From: Gammaproteobacteria bacterium
GTDB taxonomy: Bacteria > Pseudomonadota > Gammaproteobacteria > Acidiferrobacterales > SPGG2
Assembly (NCBI GenBank): GCA_029861845.1
Contig: JAOTYM010000044.1
Coordinates: 1-33,044 of the forward strand
Reading direction: 5' to 3'
Length of the DNA: 33,044 bases
In this document: in pieces, positions 15,367 to 27,497 of the stretch
How the letters are laid out: every line of letters begins with the position of its first letter
Numbering within the stretch: the stretch's first letter is position 1
The notes under the pieces: model-generated
Database searches by the model: none
What the model saw: only the letters and a program-made list of their open reading frames with translations
What the model was told of the DNA's origin: nothing
Program-made: the position numbers and the translations under genes

Positions 15367-16491
15367 ATGTCACAGCGGGATTACTACGAAGTCTTAGGCG
15401 TACCGAAAAACGCCTCAGAAGCTGAGATCAAAAAAGCCTATCGTCGGTTGGCGATGAAGCATCATCCTGACCGCAATCCCGGTGACAAAGATTCCGAGGC
15501 CAAGTTCAAAGAGGCCAATCAGGCCAACGAGATCCTAACTGATCCCCAGAAACGTGCCGCCTATGATCAGTTTGGCCATGCCGGCTTCGATCCGTCTATG
15601 GGCGCCGGTGGGTTTCACACGACTGGTGCGGGCGGGTTCGCCGACATCTTTGGCGATGTCTTTGGCGACATCTTTGGTTCCAGCCGACGTGCTGGCGCTG
15701 GCGTCCGTCGCGGCGCTGATCTGCGCTACAGTCTAGCGCTAACCTTGGAGCAAGCCGTAAGGGGCGCCACTGTCAAAATCCAGGTACCCGCTTTAGATAA
15801 GTGTGAAACCTGTCATGGCACCGGCGCCAAGGCGGGCACTTCACCCGAGACCTGTTCCACCTGCGGTGGTCATGGTCAAGTCCGCATGCAGCAAGGATTC
15901 TTCTCCATCCAACAGACCTGCCCCAATTGTCGCGGCGCCGGCAAGGTCATTGCGCAACCCTGTAGCGAGTGCCGCGGGCAAGGCCGTGTCAGACATACGA
16001 AGACACTGTCGGTTAAGGTCCCAGCCGGTGTTGACGAGGGTGATCAGATTCGGTTAGCGGGCGAAGGCGAGGCTGGCGAACACAACCAGCCACCAGGCGA
16101 TCTCTATGTCGAGGTCCGCGTCAAGCCACATGAGATCTTCAAACGCGATGGTGACGATTTGTATTGCGAGATGCCGGTGAGCTTCGTGACCGCAGCCCTT
16201 GGGGGTGAGCTAGAAATCCCAACCCTGGATGGGCGAGCCAGTCTCAAGGTTCCGGCCGAGACGCAGACCGAGCGCCTGTTTCGACTGCGGGGCAAAGGGG
16301 TACAGAACGTCCGCAGCAAGCACGTTGGCGATCTCTATTGTCGCGTGAGCGTCGAGACCCCAGTTAAGTTGACGGCTAAGCAGGCGGCACTTCTGCGTGA
16401 ATTTGACACCCTAACGCGGCGAGGTGGTAGCCGCCATAATCCGCGCGAGGAATCCTGGCTCAGTAAAATTAGGACGTTCTTGAGCAAATAA
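15367..16491 (+). CDS. dnaJ: Chaperone protein DnaJ (Hsp40)
   Basis: J-domain co-chaperone that delivers substrates to DnaK and stimulates its ATPase. From the ATG at 15367 it has 374 residues, the usual size; an in-frame TTG at 15349 would add six residues. The J domain has HPD at 33-35. A Gly/Phe-rich linker follows (about 75-110, with [14 protein letters not shown]). Four CxxCxGxG zinc repeats start at Cys146, Cys163, Cys185 and Cys199. The C-terminal substrate domains are intact. It lies 121 bases after dnaK with no promoter I can defend, so it is probably on the dnaK transcript. The ribosome site is weak. Confidence 0.98.
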   Translation: MSQRDYYEVLGVPKNASEAEIKKAYRRLAMKHHPDRNPGDKDSEAKFKEANQANEILTDPQKRAAYDQFGHAGFDPSMGAGGFHTTGAGGFADIFGDVFGDIFGSSRRAGAGVRRGADLRYSLALTLEQAVRGATVKIQVPALDKCETCHGTGAKAGTSPETCSTCGGHGQVRMQQGFFSIQQTCPNCRGAGKVIAQPCSECRGQGRVRHTKTLSVKVPAGVDEGDQIRLAGEGEAGEHNQPPGDLYVEVRVKPHEIFKRDGDDLYCEMPVSFVTAALGGELEIPTLDGRASLKVPAETQTERLFRLRGKGVQNVRSKHVGDLYCRVSVETPVKLTAKQAALLREFDTLTRRGGSRHNPREESWLSKIRTFLSK

Positions 16492-17376
<885 letters not shown>

Positions 17377-17442
17377 TTTTGGGCGGCCGGTTACGTAAGA
17401 TTCCCGGCCAACCAAGACTATGCCTAGCGTTTACGCATGCTG

Positions 17443-17480
17443 ACAAAGCGGGAGCCGCAAGACGCGTCTCCCGCTTTTGT
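17443..17480 (+). terminator. Intrinsic terminator between dapB and carA
   Basis: ACAAAGCGGGAG pairs with CTCCCGCTTTTGT, giving a 7-bp GC-rich core extended by A-T pairs, a 13-base loop, and TTTTGTATAT after the stem. It may simply end dapB transcription or act as an attenuator in a carAB leader; no leader peptide is evident. Confidence 0.75.
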
Positions 17481-17534
17481 ATATCTGTCTTTGGGACCCC
17501 TTTCTTTGTGTCGTGCGGCCGAGGAGATTAACGG

Positions 17535-18725
17535 TTGATACAGGCGGCCACGCTCGCGCTTGAAGACGGCTCTCTGTTTACCGGGATATCTATCGGTATT
17601 CCCGGGCAATCAGTGGGCGAGGTGGTGTTCAACACTGCCATGACTGGCTATCAGGAGATTCTTACAGACCCTTCCTATGCGAAACAGATTGTAACCCTCA
17701 CCTATCCCCACATCGGCAACACTGGCACTAATGCGGAGGATATGGAGTCTGCCGCGGTGTTCGCAGCGGGGCTCGTGATCAGAGATTTGCCGGCCATCGA
17801 TAGCAACTGGCGGGTTGATCGATCGTTGGCGGCATTCTTGCGCGAACGAAAAGTGGTCGCCATCGCTGGTATTGACACCCGCCGACTCACACGATTGCTG
17901 CGTGAAAAGGGTGCGCAGAATGGTTGTATCGTTACCGCTGGCCAGGCTCGCCGAATCGACAAGCGCGCTGCCCTACGCGCAGCACGATCATTTGTCGGAC
18001 TAAAAGGCATGGATCTGGCTCAAGTTGTAAGCACAAAAGAATCCTATGAATGGGCTGAGGGCAGTTGGCAGATTGGACGTGGCTTTCGCAGCGCACCGGC
18101 GACGCGATTTCGTGTAATTGCCTATGACTTCGGTATCAAACGCAATATTCTACGCATGCTGACAGACCGCGGCTGCGCCGTCACGGTTGTACCGGCAAAG
18201 ACCAGTGCAGCAAAGGTGTTGGCGCTTAGGCCTGACGGGGTGTTTTTGTCCAACGGTCCGGGGGATCCCGAACCGTGTACCTACGCCATTGAGTCGATCG
18301 CGACGCTTGTGAATCGGGGTGTTCCGACCTTCGGTATCTGTCTCGGTCATCAGCTACTAGCACTGGCGGCCGGCGCGCGTACTGTAAAAATGAAGTTTGG
18401 CCATCACGGGGCGAACCACCCCGTATTAGAACTGGATACGGGCCGTGTGTTAATCACCAGCCAGAACCACGGTTTCGCGGTCGCATACGCCGACTTGCCG
18501 CAAACATTACGAGTGACTCATCGCTCTTTATTCGACGGCTCCATTCAGGGTTTGGTCCACACGAATAGGCCGGCGTTGTCTTTTCAAGGTCACCCAGAAG
18601 CGAGTCCTGGCCCACAAGATATCAACGACATTTTTGATTGTTTCATTGGCTTGATGAAAAAGCCGACAGAGAAGCCAAGTTTCAAGGCCCAGGGATTGGA
18701 ACGCAATACGGCAGGCAATGTGTAA
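17535..18725 (+). CDS. carA: Carbamoyl-phosphate synthase small (glutaminase) subunit
   Basis: Hydrolyses glutamine and passes ammonia to CarB for carbamoyl-phosphate synthesis, feeding pyrimidine and arginine pathways. The start is a TTG at 17535, supported by GAGGAG 8 bases upstream and by the family-typical opening ([16 protein letters not shown]). The protein has 396 residues. The glutaminase triad is visible: Cys269 in [15 protein letters not shown], and His353 and Glu355 in [23 protein letters not shown] and SQNHGFAV are also typical. It is followed by carB after 49 bases. Confidence 0.97.
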   Translation: MIQAATLALEDGSLFTGISIGIPGQSVGEVVFNTAMTGYQEILTDPSYAKQIVTLTYPHIGNTGTNAEDMESAAVFAAGLVIRDLPAIDSNWRVDRSLAAFLRERKVVAIAGIDTRRLTRLLREKGAQNGCIVTAGQARRIDKRAALRAARSFVGLKGMDLAQVVSTKESYEWAEGSWQIGRGFRSAPATRFRVIAYDFGIKRNILRMLTDRGCAVTVVPAKTSAAKVLALRPDGVFLSNGPGDPEPCTYAIESIATLVNRGVPTFGICLGHQLLALAAGARTVKMKFGHHGANHPVLELDTGRVLITSQNHGFAVAYADLPQTLRVTHRSLFDGSIQGLVHTNRPALSFQGHPEASPGPQDINDIFDCFIGLMKKPTEKPSFKAQGLERNTAGNV

Positions 18726-18774
18726 TGCCAGTACGTAGTAGCCGTGTCCGTACTTCTAATCACTATCAACCGTC

Positions 18775-21700
18775 ATGCCTAAACGTGACGACATAGAAAG
18801 CATTCTCGTTATTGGTGCGGGACCGATCATCATTGGTCAAGCGTGCGAGTTTGACTATTCAGGCACACAGGCGTGCAACGCGTTGAAGGAAGAGGGGTAT
18901 CGAGTGATTTTGGCGAACTCGAATCCGGCCACGATTATGACCGACCCGGGCGTTGCCGATGCCACCTATATCGAACCCATCGACTGGGTCACCCTTGCCA
19001 AGATTATCGCCAAAGAAAAGCCGGACGCCGTGTTACCGACGATGGGTGGACAAACAGGTCTCAACTGCGCACTGGATCTGGATCGACAAGGGGTGCTGGC
19101 AGAGCATGGCGTGAAGATGATCGGCGCCACCCGTGCGGCCATCGACAAGGCGGAGGACCGGGAGCTTTTCAAAAAGGCGATGAAGGCGATCGGGTTAGAA
19201 ACCGTACGTGGTGCCATCGCCCATAGTATGGAAGCAGCGCATCAAGTCCAGGGCATGATCAGTTTTCCCGTGATTATTCGGCCGTCATTTACGTTGGGTG
19301 GTAGTGGCGGTGGTATCGCCTACAACAAAGAGGAATTCGTTAGTATCTGTGAGCGTGGTATGGATGCATCCCCCACCAACGAGCTGCTCATCGAAGAGTC
19401 GATTATTGGTTGGAAAGAGTACGAAATGGAAGTGGTCCGTGATCGTAATGACAACTGCATCATTATTTGTTCTATCGAGAATTTCGATGCAATGGGCATC
19501 CATACTGGCGATTCGATTACGGTTGCTCCGGCACAGACGCTTACCGACAAAGAGTATCAATTGATGCGAAATGCAAGTATCGCGTGCTTGCGTGAGATCG
19601 GTGTCGATACTGGTGGGTCCAACGTACAGTTTGCGATCAATCCAGACAATGGCCGCATGATCATTGTCGAGATGAATCCACGGGTATCACGATCCTCGGC
19701 ACTGGCGTCAAAGGCCACCGGCTTTCCGATCGCCAAAGTCGCTGCCAAGCTGGCCATTGGTTATACGCTAGATGAACTCAAGAACGATATCACAGGTGGT
19801 GCGACACCGGCTTCATTCGAACCAACTATCGACTACGTGGTTACCAAGGTACCGCGTTTTACATTTGAGAAGTTCCCGAAAGCCGACCCTCGCCTAACGA
19901 CCCAAATGAAGTCTGTAGGCGAGGTGATGGCGATCGGCCGCACGTTCCAGGAGTCATTGCAAAAGGCACTGCGAAGTCTCGAAATCGGCCGCTACGGTCT
20001 CGAGCCCTGTCTTGATGCTGGTGCCGATGCAGATCAGGTGGAAGCACGTCTAACACAAGAGTTGCGGGTGCCGGGGGCTGACCGCTTGTGGTACATCGCG
20101 GATGCCTTCCGCGCTGGCATGTCATTGGATGATGTTTGCGGGCTTACGCATATCGATCGTTGGTTTTTGGCGCAGCTGTCTGAGCTCGTGGAAATGGAAC
20201 GGGATATCGCTTGCCACGCGGGCCGTAAGCTTACCGGCAACAAGGTATGGGCCTGGAAGGCCAAGGGATTTTCCGATAGACGACTTGCGACGCTGTTACA
20301 TACGACGGAGGAGAAGTTTCGGCGTCAGCGTCACAAACTAGGGGTGCACCCGGTCTACAAGCGGGTCGATTCCTGTGCCGCCGAGTTTGCGGCAACCACT
20401 GCATATATGTATTCCACTTACGACGAAGAGTGCGAGGCGCTTCCCGAGGAACGCCAGAAAATCATGGTGTTAGGCAGCGGCCCTAATCGCATCGGCCAAG
20501 GTATAGAGTTTGATTATTGTTGTGTACATGCTGCGTTCGCACTGAGGGAAGACGGCTACCAAACAATCATGGTCAATTGCAACCCAGAGACGGTGTCTAC
20601 TGATTACGACACATCAGACCGACTCTATTTCGAGCCGCTGACACTCGAAGATGTACTCGAGATCATTCATGTGGAAAGGCCGACCGGGTTGATCGTCCAG
20701 TATGGGGGCCAGACACCGCTAAACCTTGCCGAGGGCCTTGCTGCTGCTGATGTCCCTATTATTGGCACGAATCCCGATTCCATAGACTTGGCCGAAGACC
20801 GCGCACGTTTTCAGCGGCTGTTGAAACGTCATCGGTTGTTACAACCGCCCAATGGTACGGCGAGAACGCTTAAGCAAGCGATAACGCTGGCGAAAAAAAT
20901 CGGCTACCCGTTAGTAGTGCGACCCTCATATGTGTTGGGTGGACGCGCGATGCGAATCGTATACAGCCAAGAAGAACTAGAAACTTATGTAGCTATGGCG
21001 GTCAGCGTCTCGGAAGACTCGCCTGTATTGTTAGAAAAATACTTAAGCGACGCTATCGAGGTGGACGTCGATGCCATTAGTGATGGTGAACATGTCGTCA
21101 TAGGCGGCATCATGGAGCATATCGAGGAGGCAGGCGTGCATTCCGGCGATTCGGCCTGTTCGCTCCCCCCTTTCAGTCTTGCAAAGAAAGTACAAAATGA
21201 ATTGCGAAGTCAGACCGTGCAGCTGGCACAAGCTCTCAAAGTAATAGGTTTGATGAACGTGCAGTTTGCGGTGAAGGACGGTGAGGTATATATTCTGGAA
21301 GTCAATCCGCGCGCCTCACGCACTATTCCCTATGTTTCTAAGGCAATAGGGCGACCGCTTGCGAAGATCGCGGCACGCTGCATGGTGGGTCGCACGCTGA
21401 AGGATCAGGGCATAGTTGCGGAAACGGTACCTTCTTATTACTCCGTCAAAGAAGCAGTATTTCCCTTCATAAAATTCCCCGGCGTCGATACAGTTCTCGG
21501 ACCTGAGATGAAATCGACGGGCGAGGTGATGGGAACAGGTCGAAGTTTCGGCGAAGCGTTTTCCAAATCGCAGTTCGCAGCTGGCTACGCGATCCCGCGA
21601 GCAGGGTGTATGCTTATCAGCGTGCGAGACCCGGATCAGAAACCAGTAGTCGAAGTCGCCCGCTATTTCAGCGAGAATGGTTTTGAAATACTGGCTACTC

Positions 21701-22002
21701 GTGGCACAGCGGCCGTGCTTCAAGCGGCTGGCGTGCCAGTATGCCCGGTGAACAAGGTGTCTGAAGGACGTCCCCATATCGTTGATATGATTATGAATGA
21801 TGAGGTTGATATAATTATTAATACAACCTCGGGCAAACAGAGTCTCGAGGATTCATACTCTATTCGAAGAGAGGCGCTGCAACATCGGGTAACCTATTAC
21901 ACCACCCTGTCAGCCGCCCGTGCCGCTCGCGAAGCGCACCGCGCCGCAGAACAAGTTACCATCAACCGTCTACAGGATCTGCATAAAGAGAGTGCCCAAT
22001 GA
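18775..22002 (+). CDS. carB: Carbamoyl-phosphate synthase large subunit
   Basis: Makes carbamoyl phosphate from bicarbonate, ammonia and two ATP, using ammonia channelled from CarA. The protein has 1075 residues, the full size. It shows two homologous halves: the first starts [21 protein letters not shown] and the second [21 protein letters not shown]. Both ATP-grasp domains retain their glycine-rich and Glu/Asn metal motifs ([19 protein letters not shown] and [17 protein letters not shown]). The C-terminal MGS-like allosteric domain begins near residue 948 ([15 protein letters not shown]). The gene end overlaps greA by the ATGA quartet, indicating coupling. Confidence 0.98.
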   Translation: MPKRDDIESILVIGAGPIIIGQACEFDYSGTQACNALKEEGYRVILANSNPATIMTDPGVADATYIEPIDWVTLAKIIAKEKPDAVLPTMGGQTGLNCALDLDRQGVLAEHGVKMIGATRAAIDKAEDRELFKKAMKAIGLETVRGAIAHSMEAAHQVQGMISFPVIIRPSFTLGGSGGGIAYNKEEFVSICERGMDASPTNELLIEESIIGWKEYEMEVVRDRNDNCIIICSIENFDAMGIHTGDSITVAPAQTLTDKEYQLMRNASIACLREIGVDTGGSNVQFAINPDNGRMIIVEMNPRVSRSSALASKATGFPIAKVAAKLAIGYTLDELKNDITGGATPASFEPTIDYVVTKVPRFTFEKFPKADPRLTTQMKSVGEVMAIGRTFQESLQKALRSLEIGRYGLEPCLDAGADADQVEARLTQELRVPGADRLWYIADAFRAGMSLDDVCGLTHIDRWFLAQLSELVEMERDIACHAGRKLTGNKVWAWKAKGFSDRRLATLLHTTEEKFRRQRHKLGVHPVYKRVDSCAAEFAATTAYMYSTYDEECEALPEERQKIMVLGSGPNRIGQGIEFDYCCVHAAFALREDGYQTIMVNCNPETVSTDYDTSDRLYFEPLTLEDVLEIIHVERPTGLIVQYGGQTPLNLAEGLAAADVPIIGTNPDSIDLAEDRARFQRLLKRHRLLQPPNGTARTLKQAITLAKKIGYPLVVRPSYVLGGRAMRIVYSQEELETYVAMAVSVSEDSPVLLEKYLSDAIEVDVDAISDGEHVVIGGIMEHIEEAGVHSGDSACSLPPFSLAKKVQNELRSQTVQLAQALKVIGLMNVQFAVKDGEVYILEVNPRASRTIPYVSKAIGRPLAKIAARCMVGRTLKDQGIVAETVPSYYSVKEAVFPFIKFPGVDTVLGPEMKSTGEVMGTGRSFGEAFSKSQFAAGYAIPRAGCMLISVRDPDQKPVVEVARYFSENGFEILATRGTAAVLQAAGVPVCPVNKVSEGRPHIVDMIMNDEVDIIINTTSGKQSLEDSYSIRREALQHRVTYYTTLSAARAAREAHRAAEQVTINRLQDLHKESAQ

Positions 22003-22475
22003 ACAGAGTACCGATCACAGCAGGCGGGGTGCGAAAGCTTCGGGCGCAATTGCACCAGCTGAAAACGGTAGAGCGTCCACGAATCATTCAGGAAATCGCG
22101 GCAGCGCGAGATCATGGTGATATTTCGGAGAACGCCGAGTTCCACGCCGCCAAGGAGCAACAAGGCTTCATCGAGGGCCGTATTAGAGACCTTGAGGGGC
22201 AACTTGGGTGTGCTCAAGTTATAGATCCGACTACACTCGATGCTGGCGGTAAAGTCGTGTTTGGCGCAACCTTGGGTCTGTTGGATTGCGATGGTGGCAG
22301 CAAGGTCACGTATCAGATCGTTGGTGATTTGGAAGCTGATATCACAGAGTGCAAGATTTCGATCAGTTCGCCGATAGCGCGCGCACTTATCGGTCGAAAA
22401 GAGGGCGATATTGTCGATGTCGATGTTCCCGACGGCGTGCGCTCTTACGAAATCTTGACGGTCCGCTACGTCTAA
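21999..22475 (+). CDS. greA: Transcription elongation factor GreA
   Basis: Rescues backtracked RNA polymerase by stimulating transcript cleavage through its secondary channel. The 158-residue protein has an N-terminal antiparallel coiled coil with the catalytic acidic tip [13 protein letters not shown] (Asp41 and Glu44) and the family motif [13 protein letters not shown]. The C-terminal FKBP-like domain ends with a [17 protein letters not shown] turn and [10 protein letters not shown]. The ATG overlaps the carB stop (ATGA). The carAB-greA order is widespread in gammaproteobacteria. The yhbY gene that often follows is absent here. Confidence 0.97.
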   Translation: MNRVPITAGGVRKLRAQLHQLKTVERPRIIQEIAAARDHGDISENAEFHAAKEQQGFIEGRIRDLEGQLGCAQVIDPTTLDAGGKVVFGATLGLLDCDGGSKVTYQIVGDLEADITECKISISSPIARALIGRKEGDIVDVDVPDGVRSYEILTVRYV

Positions 22476-22535
22476 ACCCCGCCGCGTACGTTGTCAGCGA
22501 CTGCCACAGCCGCTAGAGACCTGGCAGGTACAAAC

Positions 22536-23159
22536 ATGGTCCAACATAAACATAGCAAACAGTGGCTACGACAGCACGCGGACGATGAGTTCGTGCGCCG
22601 TGCCCGGCAAGAGGGTTATCGCTCGCGGGCAGCCTACAAACTGCGGGAGATCGACGAGCGTTATCGAGTGCTGCGTCCCGACATGATCGTGGTCGATCTT
22701 GGCGCCGCGCCTGGGGGCTGGTCACAATATGCACGCCAGAAGGTGGGCAATGGTGGCCGCGTCGTGGCCCAGGACATCTTGCCCATGGACCCGTTGCCTG
22801 GGGTGGATTTCCTGCTCGGTGATATTCGTGACTCAGCGGTGCTAGACTTACTGATAACGAGTCTATCCGGCGCGTCGGCGGGACTTGTAATATCGGATAT
22901 GAGCCCCAATATTAGTGGTGATCGCGTCTCCGACCAAGCCAGAGCAGTACAACTTGGCGAGCTTGCCTTGGAGGTCGCGGCGATGATATTGGCCCCGGGC
23001 GGACAGCTCCTCCTTAAAGTGTTTCAGGGCGACGGTGCCGACGAATTGCGACGCGAAGTGGCGCGGCGGTTCGATAATCTTGTGACCTGTAAGCCCCGCG
23101 CTTCGCGCACCAAGAGTCGCGAGATCTATCTGTTTGCTAAGGGTTTTCTGGGCAACTAA
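22536..23159 (+). CDS. rlmE: 23S rRNA (uridine-2'-O)-methyltransferase RlmE (FtsJ)
   Basis: Methylates the 2'-OH of U2552 (E. coli numbering) in the 50S A-loop using S-adenosylmethionine. The ATG at 22536, with GGCAGGT upstream, gives 207 residues; the frame extends 15 codons further upstream without family similarity. The SAM-binding motif is VDLGAAPGGWSQ (54-65). The catalytic K-D-K-E set is visible as Lys35, Asp121, Lys161 and Glu196. SDMSPNISG and LLLKVFQG are diagnostic. It precedes ftsH, the usual neighbour, with a 142-base gap. Confidence 0.97.
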   Translation: MVQHKHSKQWLRQHADDEFVRRARQEGYRSRAAYKLREIDERYRVLRPDMIVVDLGAAPGGWSQYARQKVGNGGRVVAQDILPMDPLPGVDFLLGDIRDSAVLDLLITSLSGASAGLVISDMSPNISGDRVSDQARAVQLGELALEVAAMILAPGGQLLLKVFQGDGADELRREVARRFDNLVTCKPRASRTKSREIYLFAKGFLGN

Positions 23160-23301
23160 CGCTTCATTCCGACACGCACGATCAGTTGTAACGCGCCGAT
23201 CGTCGTAGGACAATGGAACGCTGGTATTGGTCCTGGTCTAATCAGTCAAAGGACTGGACCCACTGTGGGTGCTATGTATTGCTGCCAAAACGAGGTATCG
23301 C

Positions 23302-25212
23302 TTGAATAATCTCACCAAGAATCTCCTGTTGTGGCTCGTCATCGCCGTTGTGTTGATGTCGGTGTTTAATAATTTTGGTCCGCGACAGCCGCAGGCAAAT
23401 GAAGTGGAATATTCTGAATTCATCGATCAGGTCAAGCAAGGCCAGGTCGATAAAGTGACTATTCAAGGCCGCAACATTCGTGGAAGTTTGAAAGGGGGTG
23501 GGAATTTCAAGACCTACGCACCCGCCGACCCTGGCCTTATTGGCGATCTATTGGCGCACGGCGTGGCGATCGACGCCAAACCCAAAGACGAACAATCGTT
23601 GCTGCTTACCATCTTTATCAATTGGTTTCCGTTGCTGCTGCTAATCGGCGTATGGATTTTCTTCATGCGTCAGATGCAAGGCGGCGTCGGTGGACGTGGT
23701 GCGATGAGCTTTGGCAAGAGCAAAGCGCGCATGCTCACCGAAGAGCAAAACAAGACTACCTTCGAAGATGTGGCGGGTGTAGAAGAGGCCAAGGAAGAGG
23801 TTCAGGAACTGGTCGAATTCTTGCGTGATCCCGCCAAGTTTCAAAAACTCGGCGGCCGCATTCCCAAGGGTGTCTTAATGACCGGTGCCCCAGGAACCGG
23901 TAAGACACTATTGGCCAAAGCCATCGCTGGCGAGGCCAAGGTACCATTTTTCACGATATCCGGTTCTGACTTTGTGGAGATGTTTGTTGGCGTCGGCGCA
24001 TCACGTGTGCGCGACATGTTCGATCAGGGCAAGAAGCATGCCCCCTGTATTATTTTCATCGATGAAATCGATGCAGTCGGCCGCCAACGCGGGGCCGGTT
24101 TGGGCGGCGGCCATGACGAGCGCGAGCAAACCCTGAATCAATTGCTGGTAGAAATGGATGGATTTGAAGGCACCGAAGGTGTCATTGTTATCGCTGCTAC
24201 CAACCGACCGGATGTACTTGATCCCGCTTTGTTGCGTCCGGGTCGGTTCGATCGTCAGGTGGTCGTGCCGTTACCAGATATTCGCGGGCGTGAGCTTATT
24301 TTGAAAGTGCACATGCGCAATGTGCCAACCGCCGAGGATGTTAGGCCGAACATATTGGCACGCGCTACCCCGGGCTTTTCTGGCGCCGACCTTGCCAACC
24401 TGGTGAACGAGGCTGCACTCTTCGCGGCCCGGGCCAACAAGCGCATGGTCGATATGGATGATTTTGAGAAGGCCAAGGACAAAGTGATCATGGGAGCGGA
24501 ACGACGCTCCATTGTGATGCCCGAGAAGGAACGTATGAACACGGCCTACCATGAGTCTGGTCACACGGTGGTGGCCAAGGTGCTGCCTAACACCGATCCC
24601 GTACACAAGGTGACCATCATCCCACGCGGCCGCGCACTCGGTGTTACCATGCAGTTGCCGGAGGAAGATCGCTACAGCCAGGATCGCGAGTCGTTGCTAG
24701 CCATGGTTGCCGTACTCATGGGTGGGCGTATTGCTGAAGAGATATTCATGAAACAGATGACCACGGGTGCTGCCAACGACTTTGAACGCGCTACCGAGAT
24801 AGCGCGTAATATGGTCACACGCTGGGGGATGAGCGATAATCTTGGTACGCGCGTGTACGGCGAAGGCGAGCATGAGGTGTTTCTTGGTCGTGACATGACC
24901 ACGAACAAGAATCTAAGTGATGCGACGGCGGAGCTGGTCGACGCAGAGATACGTCGTATCGTCGATGAGCAATACGCGTGTGCACGTAAGGTTCTTGAAG
25001 ACAATAGCGCGAAGGTTGAAACCATGGCCAAATCGCTGCTCGAGTGGGAAACCCTAAATGCAGAGCAGATCGATGACATCATGGCGGGCAAGAAGCCGCG
25101 TCCACCGGAAGGTCTGGACGGTGATTCTGGGGAACCCGGTCCCAAGCCTAAGAAATCAACTCGCAAACCACGAGCGAAGCCCAGTATTGGCGACCCTGCC
25201 AGCGAGCACTAG
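23302..25212 (+). CDS. ftsH: ATP-dependent zinc metalloprotease FtsH
   Basis: Membrane-anchored AAA protease that degrades LpxC, sigma-32 and misassembled membrane proteins in E. coli. I choose the TTG at 23302 because CGAGG lies 7 bases upstream and the product then begins [17 protein letters not shown], like known FtsH; a GTG at 23269 lacks a ribosome site. The protein has 636 residues. Membrane spans are at about 7-23 and 104-122, Walker A GAPGTGKT is at 195-202, Walker B IIFIDEID is at 250-257, an SRH region covers about 298-321, and the zinc site HESGH is at 417-421. The C-terminal tail is lysine/proline-rich. folP follows after 16 bases. Confidence 0.98.
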   Translation: MNNLTKNLLLWLVIAVVLMSVFNNFGPRQPQANEVEYSEFIDQVKQGQVDKVTIQGRNIRGSLKGGGNFKTYAPADPGLIGDLLAHGVAIDAKPKDEQSLLLTIFINWFPLLLLIGVWIFFMRQMQGGVGGRGAMSFGKSKARMLTEEQNKTTFEDVAGVEEAKEEVQELVEFLRDPAKFQKLGGRIPKGVLMTGAPGTGKTLLAKAIAGEAKVPFFTISGSDFVEMFVGVGASRVRDMFDQGKKHAPCIIFIDEIDAVGRQRGAGLGGGHDEREQTLNQLLVEMDGFEGTEGVIVIAATNRPDVLDPALLRPGRFDRQVVVPLPDIRGRELILKVHMRNVPTAEDVRPNILARATPGFSGADLANLVNEAALFAARANKRMVDMDDFEKAKDKVIMGAERRSIVMPEKERMNTAYHESGHTVVAKVLPNTDPVHKVTIIPRGRALGVTMQLPEEDRYSQDRESLLAMVAVLMGGRIAEEIFMKQMTTGAANDFERATEIARNMVTRWGMSDNLGTRVYGEGEHEVFLGRDMTTNKNLSDATAELVDAEIRRIVDEQYACARKVLEDNSAKVETMAKSLLEWETLNAEQIDDIMAGKKPRPPEGLDGDSGEPGPKPKKSTRKPRAKPSIGDPASEH

Positions 25213-25228
25213 CGGTAACACGACGGTC

Positions 25229-26053
25229 ATGGACTGCGGTGGGCGGTCACTCAATCTGGGCCGCGTAGCCGTCATGGGAATTCTAAACCTGACCCCCGAT
25301 TCGTTCTCGGACGGGGGTCTTTTTATGTCTCGTGATCAGGCCGTCGGCCGTGCCTTGAAGATGGCCGATGAAGGCGCGGACATCATTGATGTCGGTGGCG
25401 AGTCTACCCGCCCGGGCGCACTGGCGATTTCGGCACAGGAAGAGCTGGACCGCGTCCTACCCGTGATCGAAGCCTTACGACGTGAACTCGAAATTCCGAT
25501 TTCTATCGACACATCCAAACCGCGAGTTATGCACGAAGCGGTGTCGGCCGGCGCTGGTATGATCAATGACGTAAAAGCCTTGCGTGAGGACAACGCCTTG
25601 GCTACGGCGGCGGCCCTAGATGTGCCGGTATGCCTTATGCACATGCAAGGCGAGCCTCGCTCCATGCAGACAAACCCAATCTACGAAGACGTTGTGGTCG
25701 AAGTACGTAACTTTTTGAGCATACGTCGCCAGGCTTGCCTTGATGCCGGTATCGATGAGAAGAAGATCCTTATCGACCCCGGTTTTGGTTTTGGCAAGAC
25801 TCTAGAACATAATCTAGAGTTATTACGTAATCTCAGTGGACTCAAGTCGGTGGGGGCGCCCGTGTTGGTGGGGCTGTCGCGCAAATCTATCATTGGCAAG
25901 TCTATTGGACTACCAGTCGATAAACGATTGCACGCAAGTGTAGCCCTTGCCATATTGGCGGTGCGCAATGGCGCAAACATAATCAGGCTGCATGATGTTG
26001 CGGCTACACGTGAAGCAGTGCGGATGGTGGAAGCGGTCTACCGTGCCGCCTAG
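25229..26053 (+). CDS. folP: Dihydropteroate synthase
   Basis: Condenses dihydropterin pyrophosphate with p-aminobenzoate in folate synthesis; the target of sulfonamides. The ATG at 25229 gives 274 residues, the normal length; the open frame further upstream overlaps ftsH and is not conserved-looking. Motifs in order are VMGILNLTPDSFSDGG (15-30), IIDVGGESTRPGA (52-64), ISIDTSKPRVM (91-101), INDVKALR, LMHMQGEPRSMQ, ILIDPGFGFGKT, LVGLSRKSIIGK and IIRLHDVAAT. The conserved loop SRKS is intact. It lies between ftsH and glmM, the standard neighbourhood. A terminator-like hairpin lies inside the early coding region. Confidence 0.98.
   Translation: MDCGGRSLNLGRVAVMGILNLTPDSFSDGGLFMSRDQAVGRALKMADEGADIIDVGGESTRPGALAISAQEELDRVLPVIEALRRELEIPISIDTSKPRVMHEAVSAGAGMINDVKALREDNALATAAALDVPVCLMHMQGEPRSMQTNPIYEDVVVEVRNFLSIRRQACLDAGIDEKKILIDPGFGFGKTLEHNLELLRNLSGLKSVGAPVLVGLSRKSIIGKSIGLPVDKRLHASVALAILAVRNGANIIRLHDVAATREAVRMVEAVYRAA
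25291..25324 (+). terminator. Terminator-like hairpin inside folP
   Basis: GACCCCCG (25291-25298) pairs perfectly with CGGGGGTC (25312-25319) around a 13-base loop, followed at once by TTTTTA. It encodes the conserved TPDSFSDGGLF segment, so the symmetry may be a by-product of codon choice. It has the form of a strong intrinsic terminator; activity is unproven. Confidence 0.45.
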
Positions 26054-26080
26054 CCATCACCGGGTTTAGCGCAAGTTCTA

Positions 26081-27463
26081 ATGAAGAAGTGTTATTTTGG
26101 TACAGACGGTATTCGTGGTCGCGTAGGCCAGGATCCGATCACGCCGGAGATGATACTGAAATTGGGATGGGCCAGCGGTCGGGTGCTCGGCGCCGGTGAG
26201 GAGGGTGGGCGCGTGTTAATCGGTAAAGATACCCGCGTCTCTGGCTATCTGCTCGAATCTGCCTTGGAATCAGGTTTGTCTGCGGCGGGCATGGATGTGA
26301 GCCTGTTAGGGCCCATGCCTACGCCTGGAATCGCTTATCTGACGCGCACCGCTCGTGCGCGTGCCGGCATTGTCATCAGTGCCTCGCACAATCTTTATCA
26401 TGACAACGGCATCAAGTTTTTTTCGTCCGCAGGCTGCAAACTGCCAGATGAGGTCGAAATGGCCATCGAGGAGGTGATGGGCCAACCGATGCGTACGGTA
26501 GATTCGGCCGCGTTGGGTAAGGCAGAACGCTACAGTGATGCGGGCGGACGCTACGTGGAGTTTTGCAAGAGTACATTTCCGGCCCGACAGGGTTTAGACG
26601 ATCTCACTATCGTGGTGGACTGTGCCAATGGCGCTGCCTACAACATCGCACCGGCGGTATTCGCCGAACTCGGGGCTAAAGTGGTGGCCATCGCCGATCA
26701 GCCTGATGGATTTAACATTAACCGCGAATGCGGCTCGACTCATCCTGAGCAGCTACAGCGGACTGTGGTCGAGCGGAATGCCGACCTTGGGATTGCGCTT
26801 GATGGAGACGGCGACCGTGTGATCATGGTCGATAATAATGGCCAGTGCGTAGATGGCGATCAGATCTTGTATATCATTGGGCTCGCACGCCATGTTGCCG
26901 ATCGGCTAAACGGCGGTATCGTCGGCACGCTCATGAGTAACTTTGGGCTTGAACGTGCCTGCTTACACAACAGTATCCCTTTCAAGCGTGCCCCCGTTGG
27001 CGATCGCTATGTCATCAGTCTATTGCAAGCAGAGGGTTGGGAACTTGGTGGAGAGTCGTCAGGACACATCATCTGTCTCGATAAGAGTACGACCGGCGAC
27101 GGCATCATCACCGCCTTGCAGGTGTTAACGGTGATGATGGAATCCGACAAGAGCCTGGCCGAACTAAAGGCCGGCATGCAAGTTTATCCACAGATCATTG
27201 TTAACGTTCCTATTCCGTCACCTAAGGAAACGGCCCAGGCTGACGGGCGACCGCCGTTCGATATCCATCGATCCCACCAGGTGATGCGAGCTGTGCGCGA
27301 AGCCGAAAACGAACTGGCCGACCAGGGACGGATATTGTTGCGCGCTTCCGGTACCGAACCCGTCATTCGTGTAATGGTTGAAGGCGCTGATGCAGCGCTC
27401 GTTGAGCGACTCGGTCACCAGTTGGCGGAAACCGTAAAATCGGCGGCCCGTGAAGCTGCCTAA
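26081..27463 (+). CDS. glmM: Phosphoglucosamine mutase
   Basis: Interconverts glucosamine-6-phosphate and glucosamine-1-phosphate for UDP-GlcNAc and hence peptidoglycan and LPS. The protein has 460 residues, slightly longer than the usual 445. It begins YFGTDGIRGRVG. The phosphoserine loop is ISASHN (99-104, active Ser102), the Mg site DGDGDR is at 241-246, the sugar-binding GGESSGH is at 323-329, and the phosphate-binding RASGTEP is at 421-427. A stretch near 375-395 (PIPSPKETAQADGRPPF) differs from the usual spacing and may account for the extra length. It follows folP after 27 bases. Confidence 0.97.
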   Translation: MKKCYFGTDGIRGRVGQDPITPEMILKLGWASGRVLGAGEEGGRVLIGKDTRVSGYLLESALESGLSAAGMDVSLLGPMPTPGIAYLTRTARARAGIVISASHNLYHDNGIKFFSSAGCKLPDEVEMAIEEVMGQPMRTVDSAALGKAERYSDAGGRYVEFCKSTFPARQGLDDLTIVVDCANGAAYNIAPAVFAELGAKVVAIADQPDGFNINRECGSTHPEQLQRTVVERNADLGIALDGDGDRVIMVDNNGQCVDGDQILYIIGLARHVADRLNGGIVGTLMSNFGLERACLHNSIPFKRAPVGDRYVISLLQAEGWELGGESSGHIICLDKSTTGDGIITALQVLTVMMESDKSLAELKAGMQVYPQIIVNVPIPSPKETAQADGRPPFDIHRSHQVMRAVREAENELADQGRILLRASGTEPVIRVMVEGADAALVERLGHQLAETVKSAAREAA

Positions 27464-27497
27464 TTCGATCCCACTCGTGCAACGCGAAGTGAGCAAA

